A stretch of DNA of 45,451 nt, taken from the NCBI GenBank assembly GCA_023411395.1, contig JAEYOV010000042.1, positions 1 through 45,451 on the forward strand, given 5' to 3'. Source of the stretch: Bacillota bacterium. GTDB lineage: Bacteria; Bacillota; Clostridia; Christensenellales; Aristaeellaceae. This document shows, piece by piece, positions 1-7,623 of this stretch; the stretch's first letter is position 1, and each line of letters opens with the position of its first letter. Both the position numbers and the translations under genes were made by a program. The notes below the pieces were generated by a model. The model did not search any database, had not been told where the DNA came from, and saw nothing but the letters and a program-made list of their open reading frames with translations.

Positions 1-33
1 GGGCGGTGTCCTAGGCCACTAGACCACGGAGGC
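1..33 (-). tRNA. tRNA-Glu, 5' part only (cut by window start)
   Basis: Read on the minus strand, the first 33 bases give an acceptor 5' strand GCCTCCG, a D-arm with the AGTGG loop, and the run GGACACCGCCC that typically leads into the anticodon stem of bacterial tRNA-Glu. The anticodon itself and the 3' half lie outside the window, so the isotype rests on this D-arm/anticodon-stem signature. It follows the tRNA-Gln gene by 8 bases and is probably co-transcribed with it. Confidence 0.75.
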
Positions 34-41
34 ATAAAAAA

Positions 42-115
42 TGGCTGGGGAACTAGGATTCGAACCTAGACAATACGAGTCAGAGTCGTAGGTGCTACCG
101 TTACACAATTCCCCA
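42..115 (-). tRNA. tRNA-Gln (anticodon CTG)
   Basis: The minus strand folds as a complete cloverleaf. The 7-bp acceptor stem pairs TGGGGAA with TTCCCCA, including the unusual U1-A72 pair typical of bacterial tRNA-Gln. The anticodon stem TACGA/TCGTA closes the loop CTCTGAC, giving anticodon CTG. The T-arm has GGTTCGAATCC. The gene encodes discriminator G plus CCA at 42-45. It is the first gene of a small tRNA transcript that continues into tRNA-Glu. Confidence 0.93.
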
Positions 116-141
116 ACAGCAATCAAACGATTGCGAAAGCC

Positions 142-170
142 ATTATAAAAGAAACAGATTACTTTGTCAA
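142..170 (-). promoter_or_regulatory. Consensus sigma-A promoter for the tRNA genes
   Basis: On the minus strand the -35 box is TTGACA (165-170) and the -10 box TATAAT (142-147), separated by exactly 17 bases. Both boxes match the consensus perfectly. It lies about 27 bases upstream of the tRNA-Gln 5' end, which fits a stable-RNA promoter with a short leader. Confidence 0.85.
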
Positions 171-245
171 GCGATTTTTTGCCTGGCTTTGCGGCATTGC
201 GGCTTCCACAGTTCACATTTTATTCACAACATTGATGCATTCCTT

Positions 246-254
246 TGTTATAAT
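246..254 (+). promoter_or_regulatory. Extended -10 promoter of the ABC exporter operon
   Basis: TGTTATAAT contains the extended -10 motif TGn followed by a perfect TATAAT (249-254). No good -35 box is visible at 17 bases, which is tolerated for extended -10 promoters. The start of the first gene lies 40 bases downstream, after a GAGGAG-type ribosome binding site. Confidence 0.55.
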
Positions 255-293
255 AAGCCCGTAAAGCTTGAATTTTGTTTATGAGGAGCGTCC

Positions 294-1250
294 ATGTTAA
301 AACTGGAAGGCATCAGCAAGCGCTATGGTCCTGTTTACGCTCTGAAGGATGTGAGCTTTTCCGCGCCCCGGGGCCAGGTGTTGGGGCTGCTGGGGCAAAA
401 CGGGGCCGGAAAGACCACGGCGCTGAACATACTGACGGGATACCTATCCGCCACCCGGGGAGCCGTTTTAATCGGCGGATATGATATTTTGCAAAATCCC
501 AGGGAAGCCAAGCGGCTGATGGGCTATCTGCCGGAGCAGCCGCCGCTGTATGACGAGATGACGGTGGAAAGCTATCTGCGCTTTTGCTGCCGGCTGAAGG
601 AAGTGGACAGGCCTGCCATTCCCGGCCATGTGGCGGATATATTGCAGACGGCGGGGCTTGATAAAGTCGCCGGGAGAAAGCTTGGCAACCTGTCAAAAGG
701 CTTCCGCCAGCGGGCGGGAATCGCCCAGGCGCTGTGCGGCGCGCCGGAGGTTTTGGTGCTGGATGAGCCGACTGTGGGTCTGGACCCCAGGCAGGTGACG
801 GAAATCCGCGCACTGATCAAAAAGCTCGGGGAAAAGCATACGGTGATCTTTTCCTCCCACATGCTTCATGAAATTCAATCCCTGTGCCAGCGGGTAGTGA
901 TCCTTCATGGGGGACGTGTGATCCGGGAAGCGGACATGGAGGAGCTTACAGGCACGGCAAGGGATACGGTGCGGCTGAAAGTATCCATCCGGCTAAAGGA
1001 AAGGCTGCTGCTGCCGGCTCTTAGCAGCCTGGATTGCGTACAGCGCATGGTGGTGCTGCCGACCCCGGATGCGGAGAATACGGAAGCCATTCTTGAATGC
1101 TACCGGAATATGCAGCCCGAAATGAGGCTGTTTACGCTGCTGTGCGGATTGCAGGCGCCGCTTTTGCGCCTGACGCCGATGGTTGATACCCTGGAGGAAG
1201 CGTTCCTGCAGGCCATCAGCGGGGCGGAAGTCCCGGAGAAAAAGGATTGA
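294..1250 (+). CDS. ABC transporter ATP-binding protein (GldA/CcmA type)
   Basis: This 318-aa nucleotide-binding subunit powers an ABC-2 type exporter at the cytoplasmic face of the membrane. The Walker A GQNGAGKT is at residues 34-41, the signature LSKGFRQR at 133-140, Walker B VLVLDEP at 153-159, the D-loop GLDP just after it, and the H-loop histidine near 189. The C-terminal 100 residues are divergent, as in the GldA-like branch, and probably contact the permease. The ATG at 294 follows a GAGGAG ribosome site. It is the first gene of a tight four-gene operon; the stop is 4 bases from the next start. The substrate is not evident from sequence. Confidence 0.92.
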   Translation: MLKLEGISKRYGPVYALKDVSFSAPRGQVLGLLGQNGAGKTTALNILTGYLSATRGAVLIGGYDILQNPREAKRLMGYLPEQPPLYDEMTVESYLRFCCRLKEVDRPAIPGHVADILQTAGLDKVAGRKLGNLSKGFRQRAGIAQALCGAPEVLVLDEPTVGLDPRQVTEIRALIKKLGEKHTVIFSSHMLHEIQSLCQRVVILHGGRVIREADMEELTGTARDTVRLKVSIRLKERLLLPALSSLDCVQRMVVLPTPDAENTEAILECYRNMQPEMRLFTLLCGLQAPLLRLTPMVDTLEEAFLQAISGAEVPEKKD

Positions 1251-1254
1251 AAAG

Positions 1255-1965
1255 ATGATCGCCATTTGGAAACGGGAGCTGCAAAGCTATTTTTCCACGC
1301 CGGTGGGCTATGTGTTCACAGGTGTTTTTCTGGCATTGGCGGGGCTGATGTTTTATCTGCAGAACATTAGCGCCATGGATGGCAATGTGCTGTATCTTTT
1401 GAGCCAGATCACGTTTTTGTGGCTGTTTCTTTCCCCGGTCCTGACGATGCGCCTGCTTGCGGAAGAGCGGCGTCAAAAGACCGACCAGTTGCTTTTGACA
1501 TCCCCCGTGTCGCTGTGGGGCGTGGTGGCCGGCAAATATTTTGCCGCCGCCGCGGTGCTCTTTGCCACGGTATTTTTGTCACTGGCGTATGTGCTTGTGA
1601 TTGCGATGTATGGCAAGGTCTACCTGGGGGAACTGATGGTGGGCTACCTGGGCTTCATCCTGCAGGGATGCTCCTTCCTGGCGCTGGATCTGTATATCTC
1701 CGGTTGCACGCGCAGCCAGGTGACAGCGGCCATTGCCGCCTTTGGCGTCAACCTGGCGCTTTGGGTGCTTGACATTCTGGCCACGGCTGTCACGCTGCCA
1801 GTGGTGACGCCGGCTTTTCGCTTTTTGAGCCTGTATAACAGGTATGAGCCTTTCCTGCTGGGGCAATTGTCCTACGCAAGTATCCTGTACTACGTGTCCT
1901 TCTGCACCGTCTTTCTGTTTTTGACGGTTCGTACGCTGGACGCGCGGCGCTGGCGGGAGGGCTGA
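1255..1965 (+). CDS. ABC-2 type permease (GldF-like)
   Basis: A 236-aa polytopic membrane protein. It opens with the amphipathic sequence MIAIWKRELQSYFSTPVGYV, the hallmark of ABC-2 permeases in which an N-terminal interface helix precedes the first membrane segment. About six hydrophobic segments follow, and the loop RLLAEERRQKTDQLLLTSPV is the conserved coupling-helix region between segments two and three. The ATG at 1255 was chosen because upstream in-frame codons overlap the ATPase gene and lack homology. It pairs with the ATPase upstream and the GldG-like protein downstream, as in Gld-type systems. Substrate unknown. Confidence 0.88.
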   Translation: MIAIWKRELQSYFSTPVGYVFTGVFLALAGLMFYLQNISAMDGNVLYLLSQITFLWLFLSPVLTMRLLAEERRQKTDQLLLTSPVSLWGVVAGKYFAAAAVLFATVFLSLAYVLVIAMYGKVYLGELMVGYLGFILQGCSFLALDLYISGCTRSQVTAAIAAFGVNLALWVLDILATAVTLPVVTPAFRFLSLYNRYEPFLLGQLSYASILYYVSFCTVFLFLTVRTLDARRWREG

Positions 1966-1967
1966 AT

Positions 1968-3419
1968 ATGAAGAAGCGTTTTTGGTTTCATCCCAAATGG
2001 CGCTACGGAGGTTATGCCTTTGCGGTAACGGCCATCGTTATCGCCGTGGCAGTGCTTGTAAACCTGGGCCTTGGCGAACTCGAGCAAAAAAACGCCTGGC
2101 GGAAGGATTTTTCCTTCAACAATTTCACCACACACAGCGAAACCACAAGGGCCGTGCTTCAATCCCTGCCGTATCCCGTGCATGTTTACGTGCTGTATAC
2201 GCCGGGCGGGGAAGATTTGGCGCTGTTGGAGGTTTTGAACCGTTACCAGGCAGGCAGCTCCCTTGTAACCTACGAGATGCTGGAACTGAACAAAAACCCC
2301 GGCCTGCTGGCGAAGTTCCAGGGAGATGCGGAAAACGCCATTTCGGCCAACAGCGTGATTGTATCCTGTGAAACAACGGGCCGCTACAAGATTCTATCTT
2401 CCGACAGTTTTTCCACTGTGGGTTACAGTATTGAAAAAGGCGAATACGCAGTGGAGCTTGTTTATGAAAAGCGGATCACCGAATCGCTTTTGTACGTCAT
2501 CCGGGAAGAGATACCGGAAATCATGCTGCTGACCGGCCACAGCGAGCTGGAAGGGGACACCGTGGCGCCGTTTGTACAGGCGCTGACAAGCAACAATTAT
2601 GAAGTGCGTTCCGTCAACCTGCGCAGCGGGGAAACGCTTACGCCAGGCGCGCTTTTAATGATCCTCTCCCCCAGGAAGGACCTTGCGCAGGAGGAATTGG
2701 CGGCCATCACCGCCTTTTCAAAGGAGGGAGGCGCCCTGTTCATTACCTGCGATTATACCGATGACTTATCCGGTATGAACAATTATCTGTCGCTTTTGCG
2801 CTCCTTCGGCATGATGCCGCGGGAGGGCGTGGTGGTGGCCTCGACAGAGGAGCCGGATACGTATTTTGGCGATATGCCTATTTTCCTGACGCCTTACGTA
2901 TTGCCCGGCGAAGCCACCGATACGCTTCGGGCAGCCGGTATGGTTGACTTGATCCTGGCAGGTTCCCGTGCCTTTGAAACGCCGGCGGAGGCCGTCAGCG
3001 GCCTTGATGTGGCGTCAATACTGGCCAGTGGGTACAAATCATATCTGCGGGATATCTTTGGGGAGAACAGCAGCATCGGACAGCAGGACAGCGACCCTGT
3101 CGGCCCGTTTCCCCTGGCGCTCATGGCCGCCCGCATCCAGGAAGACGGGACGCTGTCCCGGGCGTTTATCCTGGGAAACAGCCTGTTGCTTACCGGCAGC
3201 GATTTTTATGGGATTTCATATAATCTGGAATTTGCGCTGCACCTGTGTGAGTACCTGCTGAATCAAAAAACCATTTCCCTGGACATTATCTCCAAGCCCT
3301 ACATGCGGCCGGGACTGAAGGAAGCCGGCAAAGTAACTGGCGGCGCGGTGGCCATGGCGCTGCCATTGCTGATCCTCGCGCTTTCGCTGGTTGTTCTGCT
3401 GCCAAGGCGTCACCGCTAA
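1968..3419 (+). CDS. GldG-like ABC auxiliary protein (ABC_transp_aux family)
   Basis: A 483-aa protein with an N-terminal membrane segment at about residues 16-36, a long extracytoplasmic domain and a C-terminal membrane segment at about 455-478 ending in RRHR. This layout, and the position directly after an ABC-2 permease (2-base gap), match the GldG/ABC_transp_aux family, whose extracytoplasmic domain is thought to act with the exporter. The domain includes a repeated alpha/beta fold, visible in stretches such as IPEIMLLTGHSELEGD. Its biochemical role is not settled in any organism I can cite with confidence. Operon context makes it part of the same exporter complex. Confidence 0.82.
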   Translation: MKKRFWFHPKWRYGGYAFAVTAIVIAVAVLVNLGLGELEQKNAWRKDFSFNNFTTHSETTRAVLQSLPYPVHVYVLYTPGGEDLALLEVLNRYQAGSSLVTYEMLELNKNPGLLAKFQGDAENAISANSVIVSCETTGRYKILSSDSFSTVGYSIEKGEYAVELVYEKRITESLLYVIREEIPEIMLLTGHSELEGDTVAPFVQALTSNNYEVRSVNLRSGETLTPGALLMILSPRKDLAQEELAAITAFSKEGGALFITCDYTDDLSGMNNYLSLLRSFGMMPREGVVVASTEEPDTYFGDMPIFLTPYVLPGEATDTLRAAGMVDLILAGSRAFETPAEAVSGLDVASILASGYKSYLRDIFGENSSIGQQDSDPVGPFPLALMAARIQEDGTLSRAFILGNSLLLTGSDFYGISYNLEFALHLCEYLLNQKTISLDIISKPYMRPGLKEAGKVTGGAVAMALPLLILALSLVVLLPRRHR

Positions 3420-3434
3420 AATCCGGGAGGTTTC

Positions 3435-4922
3435 ATGGAAAAGCCTTTGAAGAAGCAACGGCATCCGGCCCATCCCCGGCGGGTTCTTTCCCTTGTGTTG
3501 CTGGCTGTGGCTCTTGCTGCCGGGAGTGTCTTCTTTTACGCGGCGTCCAATAGCGCCGGAAAGATTCCTCAGGTGCCCGATGCCTTCACCTACCGCACGC
3601 TTTCCGTAAGGGGAGCGGAGGAAGTGACCCGTATTGCCGTTACCTTGCGGGAAGGGGACGGCTATGTGCTGCTCGCGGAAAACGGCCGCCTGTCCGTTTC
3701 GGGCTGGCCGGAATTTGTGATGGACGGGGGCCAGGAGAAAGCGCTGCTTGACGCCTGCACCATTTTAGCCGTAGAGGATACTGTATCGGAATCAGGGGAG
3801 GAATGGGAGCCTCACAAGGCGGATTTCGGCCTGAATCCCCCCGCCGTCACGGTAGAGGTTGCATATACGGACGGCGGCACAGCCACCTTTTCCCTGGGTG
3901 CAAAGGCACCCCACAGAAATTGGTACTACTATACGCTGGAAGGCAATCCCGGGCTGTACCTGGCTTCGGCGGATCTGATCGATTTGTTCGGGCAGGATTT
4001 AACCGCATTCCACCATGTAGACCAGCCTGTGATCCACCGCCAGCGCATCGACAGGGTCACCATCCAAAATGGCTCCGGCAAGGTGGAAGCCGCCTGGGAG
4101 CTCAAAACGGATATCACAGATCCGGACGCTCTCTCCGCCTGGCGGATGACCGAGCCCTATGCGTATCCCTGCGACACGTCCGCCATGGAAACGCTGGTGT
4201 CCGCCATGGAAAAGCTGTACCTGGCCCGATTCGTATCCAGGGCTACGGAAGAAGCAAAGGCGCAATACGGCTTTGTGCCGCCCAGGCGCATGATCACGGT
4301 GCATCAGGCGACGGGGGAAATCGCTTCCATCGGCGATTCCGGCACGTATGAGATCACGCCCTATCCTGAAAGTACCCTGGTTTTGACGATCGGAACTGCC
4401 GGGGACGACTATGTGGATTACGTTGAGGCAGACGGCACCATCTACCTGGTCAGCAGCATTTCGCAGCCGCTGCTAAACAGCCTGGTACCGGAAAAGACGC
4501 TGCTGCTCCAGCCTGCCGCCATCCCCCTTGACACGATCCAATCCGTTGCGGTGGAAAAGGATGGAGTCCGCCGTGAATATGTGCTGCGGCGGGTGGAACA
4601 ATTGCTGCCCAACAATGAGCTGGCCACGGACGAGCAGGGCAATGTGCTTTTTGACACATTTGTGGACTTGGGCGGCAAGGAGGCAAGCATTTCTGATTTT
4701 GAAGCGGCCATCACAGCGCTGCAGGCTGTTACCGTTTCCGGACGGCTGCCGGAGAATTTTTCCTCCGGCGAAAATCCTTTTGTCAGGCTGGTTTTTACGC
4801 TTATGGATGGCCGGACGCGAACGCTGGAATCCGTTCCCTTTGATGCGCTGCACGACGCGCTGGGGGTGGATGGCACATTTTTATATTATCTTCCCAAAGG
4901 AGCTTTGGAAAAAGGCCTGTAG
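3435..4922 (+). CDS. DUF4340 domain protein, membrane anchored
   Basis: This 495-aa protein has an N-terminal membrane segment (about residues 17-38) after a basic stretch, then a large extracytoplasmic region. The pattern of a proximal segment, a WEPHKADFGLNPPAVTVEV motif and a TFSLGAKAP...YYYTLEGNPGLYL block is the DUF4340 signature, repeated in weaker form. DUF4340 genes commonly follow GldG-like genes, and here the gap is 15 bases with a GGGAGG ribosome site before the ATG. It is probably an accessory subunit of the exporter outside the membrane. It is the last gene of the operon; a weak hairpin follows at 4934-4964. Confidence 0.85.
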   Translation: MEKPLKKQRHPAHPRRVLSLVLLAVALAAGSVFFYAASNSAGKIPQVPDAFTYRTLSVRGAEEVTRIAVTLREGDGYVLLAENGRLSVSGWPEFVMDGGQEKALLDACTILAVEDTVSESGEEWEPHKADFGLNPPAVTVEVAYTDGGTATFSLGAKAPHRNWYYYTLEGNPGLYLASADLIDLFGQDLTAFHHVDQPVIHRQRIDRVTIQNGSGKVEAAWELKTDITDPDALSAWRMTEPYAYPCDTSAMETLVSAMEKLYLARFVSRATEEAKAQYGFVPPRRMITVHQATGEIASIGDSGTYEITPYPESTLVLTIGTAGDDYVDYVEADGTIYLVSSISQPLLNSLVPEKTLLLQPAAIPLDTIQSVAVEKDGVRREYVLRRVEQLLPNNELATDEQGNVLFDTFVDLGGKEASISDFEAAITALQAVTVSGRLPENFSSGENPFVRLVFTLMDGRTRTLESVPFDALHDALGVDGTFLYYLPKGALEKGL

Positions 4923-4933
4923 GGAAAGGAGCA

Positions 4934-4964
4934 AAGCCGCTGCCCAAGAATCGGACGGCGGCTT
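4934..4964 (+). terminator. Weak hairpin after the exporter operon
   Basis: AAGCCGC (4934-4940) pairs with GCGGCTT (4958-4964) across a 17-base loop just after the DUF4340 stop. There is no T-run after the stem, so it may be an attenuator or a 3'-end stabiliser rather than an efficient intrinsic terminator. Confidence 0.35.
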
Positions 4965-5000
4965 CTTGCGTGCGCGGGACGGCCTGTATGGCCGCCAAAC

Positions 5001-5028
5001 TTGACATATCCCAAAAATCTGGTATGGT
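5001..5028 (+). promoter_or_regulatory. Promoter of the carboxyethylornithine synthase-like gene
   Basis: A perfect -35 TTGACA (5001-5006) is followed 16 bases later by TATGGT (5023-5028). The roughly 110-base leader holds a GCCCC/GGGGC hairpin around 5074-5092. No known riboswitch is recognised in it. Confidence 0.55.
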
Positions 5029-5144
5029 AGAAATAAGAATTGGATCATAAGAACCTTTTCTTTGCCCCATATCAACCGGGGCATGTTGGCTGTATCACTT
5101 TTTGGACAATGGCAATGATATAGTTGCCGGGAAAGGAGGAAACC

Positions 5145-6347
5145 ATGCGTACAGGTGTTATTGGTACATCCCGCAAGGAAAACGAAAAGAGGGTAGCAAT
5201 CCACCCCGGACAATTGGAATCGATTGCGCCAAACCTAAGATCATGCCTGTTTTTTGAAGAGGGGTACGGTCTGCCCTTTGGCGTATCCAACGAAAAGCTG
5301 AAGGAGCTCACAGGGAACGATCCGCTTCCCCGTAAAACACTCTTGGAAACATCCGACGCGGTGATCCTGCCCAAACCCGTGCTTTCGGATTTTCAGCAAA
5401 TGCGGGAGAACATGACCGTCTGGGGTTGGATTCATAGCGTACAGCAACAGGACGTAACCCAGGTGGCCATTGAAAAAAGAATGACGCTCTTCGCCTGGGA
5501 GAACATGAATTTTCAGGGCAGGCGGGGCCAGGTGCATATCTTTCAAAAGAACAATGAGCTGGCCGGGTACTGCGGCGTACAGCATGCCTTGTCCCTGCGG
5601 GGGATTGACGGCAATTATGGCCCCCGCCGCAAAGCCATTGTATTCAGCTTTGGTTCGGTGAGCCGAGGCGCCATCACCGCGCTGAAAAGCCATGGCATCC
5701 ATGATATTACCGTACTCACCCGACGGTCGCCGCACCTGATAGCCAATCAGGTGCCAGGCACTCGATATTTGCGCTTTTACCTGAGCCCCGATAACCGTCC
5801 GCTGGTGGAAGATGAACCGGGTCATGCCATTCCCTTGATCAAACTGCTGTCACAAGCTGATATACTGGTAAACGGAGTTTTGCAATCGCCGCTGAATCCG
5901 GTTACGTTCATAGGGGAAAAGGATGTTCAGGCGTTTGGTAAAGAGTGCCTGGTCATTGACATCAGTTGTGACCAGGGCATGGGATTCCACTTCGCCCAAC
6001 CTACCAGCTTTGTGCAGCCATTGTATCAGGTGGGAAATCTGCTGTATTATTCAGTGGATCATACGCCTTCGCTTTTGTGGGACAGCGCCTCCTGGGAAAT
6101 TTCCGCTTCGTTGCTGCCATACCTGGCCGACTTTTTGGAGAAGCGGGACAATCCAGTGCTGATAGCGGCGATGGACATGAAAAACGGTGTCATACTGAAC
6201 AAGGAAATCCTGTCGTATCAGCACCGGGCGCTGGCGTATCCCCATGCAGCCGGCCTGGTGCCCATAGGCAAAATGGCCAGGCGCATTGGCATCGTCCCTA
6301 AGCACATCCTGTTTCAAAACGCCGGCATGGCGGGGAAGGATAACTGA
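5145..6347 (+). CDS. Alanine dehydrogenase/PNT-family enzyme, N5-(carboxyethyl)ornithine synthase-like
   Basis: This 400-aa cytoplasmic protein begins MRTGVIGTSRKENEKRVAIH, the start pattern shared by alanine dehydrogenase, transhydrogenase alpha and N5-(carboxyethyl)ornithine synthase (CeoS). CeoS joins pyruvate to the side-chain amine of ornithine or lysine using NADPH. A nucleotide-binding Rossmann motif FSFGSVSRGA lies near residue 170. The protein is longer than the Lactococcus CeoS (about 310 aa), so the substrate may differ. The start at 5145 was chosen because AAAGGAGG sits 5 bases before it; an ATG at 5124 has no such site. It stands alone behind its own promoter. Catalytic activity on an amino acid plus a keto acid is the safe inference. 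Confidence 0.72.
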   Translation: MRTGVIGTSRKENEKRVAIHPGQLESIAPNLRSCLFFEEGYGLPFGVSNEKLKELTGNDPLPRKTLLETSDAVILPKPVLSDFQQMRENMTVWGWIHSVQQQDVTQVAIEKRMTLFAWENMNFQGRRGQVHIFQKNNELAGYCGVQHALSLRGIDGNYGPRRKAIVFSFGSVSRGAITALKSHGIHDITVLTRRSPHLIANQVPGTRYLRFYLSPDNRPLVEDEPGHAIPLIKLLSQADILVNGVLQSPLNPVTFIGEKDVQAFGKECLVIDISCDQGMGFHFAQPTSFVQPLYQVGNLLYYSVDHTPSLLWDSASWEISASLLPYLADFLEKRDNPVLIAAMDMKNGVILNKEILSYQHRALAYPHAAGLVPIGKMARRIGIVPKHILFQNAGMAGKDN

Positions 6348-6353
6348 CACGTT

Positions 6354-7181
6354 TTATTGCTCGGGTTGGCAGGCAGGGCAAAAATAGATGTTCCCGCCCA
6401 GGTAGGCCTGGCGGACAAGCGCACCGCCGCATAGGGGGCAGGGCTTGTCCAGCGTGTTTTTCGACAGCCGGCAGGGGTAGCCGCCGGGCTGGCCGTACAG
6501 GTCTTTTTCCGTGTCGCGGCCGCCCAGATCCGTCATCTCCCGCAAGGTTTCCGTAACCGCGGAGAACAGCCGGGCTTTTTGCTCCTGCTTAAGAACCGAC
6601 AGCTTCCTCTTGGGATGGATTCGCGCATTGAACAGAATATCCTGCAAGACACCGTTGCCAAGGCCCGGTATCCGCTGCTCCGTGGCCAAAAAGGCCTTGA
6701 CGCTGAGGGCCGGCTTTGTTTCGGCCAGCATCCGCTCAAAATAGGCCTCATCAAAAGCGCCGCTCAGCGGGGAAGGCTTTACTTTGGCAACCTGGTAGTA
6801 GGGGTTGTCATACGTTCCCGCTTTGAATGCCTGCATACCCCCGTACATCTGCACGGTGCAGATGAGGGCCGAACCATCCGACAGTTCCAAAAAAAGCTGG
6901 TGCTTGTCGGGGCGCTTTGATCCTATGGGATACAGCCGCATATTGATCCCATCGTTTATCACAAGGCGCGTATCCCCGGCGAATATTTCCACCTGCCCGC
7001 CGAAAGCCTGTGCGTCATCGATTGTTTTTCCGTTCAGAAGGCTGCCGTATCCGGCGGGATCGCCATGGTAGAAGGCAAATCCATGGGGCGCTGCGTTGGC
7101 GATTGCATTTTTGATGGTTTTTCCCGCAACAGCTTGCCGCAATTGGCGGGCCAGCGCTTGGCTTTCCGGAAGCTCCAGCAT
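6354..7181 (-). CDS. Fpg/Nei-family protein with atypical catalytic residues
   Basis: A 275-aa protein with the full Fpg/Nei layout: N-terminal beta-sandwich, H2TH segment (RIPGLGNGVLQDILFNARIHP) and a C-terminal zinc finger CPLC...CPAC at about 248-268. Normal members start MPELPE, where Pro2 becomes the N-terminal nucleophile; here the start is MLELPE, so Leu replaces Pro while the following Glu is kept. The lysine of the RRGKYL region seems replaced within AFGGQVEIF, and the zinc-finger arginine (GRGTHYCP) is glycine in GGNIYFCP. It may bind DNA or an altered base without cutting, or act by another chemistry. The start follows a GGGAGGGG site; an upstream in-frame extension to 7406 overlaps another gene and is rejected. 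Confidence 0.82.
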   Translation of the reverse strand: MLELPESQALARQLRQAVAGKTIKNAIANAAPHGFAFYHGDPAGYGSLLNGKTIDDAQAFGGQVEIFAGDTRLVINDGINMRLYPIGSKRPDKHQLFLELSDGSALICTVQMYGGMQAFKAGTYDNPYYQVAKVKPSPLSGAFDEAYFERMLAETKPALSVKAFLATEQRIPGLGNGVLQDILFNARIHPKRKLSVLKQEQKARLFSAVTETLREMTDLGGRDTEKDLYGQPGGYPCRLSKNTLDKPCPLCGGALVRQAYLGGNIYFCPACQPEQ

Positions 7182-7212
7182 ATGTTCCCCTCCCAATGTA
7201 TCTATTTTTTCC

Positions 7213-7242
7213 AGTATATCACAGGCAGGCATAAAAGTACAA
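7213..7242 (-). promoter_or_regulatory. Promoter of the Fpg-like gene
   Basis: On the minus strand, -35 TTGTAC (7237-7242) and -10 TATACT (7213-7218) are 18 bases apart, and TGA before TATACT makes an extended -10. The -35 box overlaps the T-run of the terminator of the gene upstream, so the two transcription units are packed back to back. Confidence 0.55.
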
Positions 7243-7271
7243 AAAAACCCCGCCTCGTTAAAAGCGGGGTT
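7241..7271 (-). terminator. Intrinsic terminator of the zinc-ribbon gene
   Basis: On the minus strand AACCCCGC (7264-7271) pairs perfectly with GCGGGGTT (7246-7253) over a 10-base loop and is followed by a run of T residues. It ends the transcript that carries the structured RNA and the zinc-ribbon gene. Confidence 0.88.
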
Positions 7272-7312
7272 CTTGTGCATACGAATGGATGCGGGGGAAT
7301 TACCAGACGGAA

Positions 7313-7591
7313 TTACCGGCGTGCCGCGAAGCACTCGCTGCAATAAACGGGACGGTCGTTCTTGGGAACAAAGGGAACTTGGGTCACTGCGCCGCAGTTG
7401 GCGCAAACCGCCTCATGCATTTCACGAGGGGCCCCGGCAGCGGGACGGCTGGCCTTGCGTTGCGAACGGCAAGCCTTGCAGCGTGTGGGCTCGTTCTGGA
7501 AACCTTTTTCGGCGTAGAATTCCTGCTCGCCTGCGGTAAACACGAACTCAGCACCACAGTCTTTGCAAACCAGCGTTTTGTCTTCGTACAT
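7313..7591 (-). CDS. Small double zinc-ribbon protein (zf_Tbcl-like)
   Basis: This 92-aa protein holds two zinc ribbons. The first, CKDC near residues 9-12 with CKAC near 38-41, includes EFVFTAGEQEFYAEKGF, a recognised feature of the probable zinc-ribbon family zf_Tbcl. The second, CANC near 63-66 with CSEC near 84-87, contains VPFVPKNDRPVYC, also common in small clostridial zinc-ribbon proteins. The segment between is basic and proline-rich. Function is unknown; nucleic-acid binding is plausible. The ATG at 7591 follows AGGGGG by about 11 bases. The gene lies 32 bases downstream of a 217-nt structured RNA with no terminator between, so the RNA is probably its 5' leader. Confidence 0.8.
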   Translation of the reverse strand: MYEDKTLVCKDCGAEFVFTAGEQEFYAEKGFQNEPTRCKACRSQRKASRPAAGAPREMHEAVCANCGAVTQVPFVPKNDRPVYCSECFAARR

Positions 7592-7623
7592 GATCTGGTA
7601 ACCCCCTGAATTTTCTGATTCTT

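Noticed and set aside
19..216. A 65-codon minus-strand frame over the tRNA genes
   Set aside because: It covers tRNA-Gln and its promoter, which fully explain the region.
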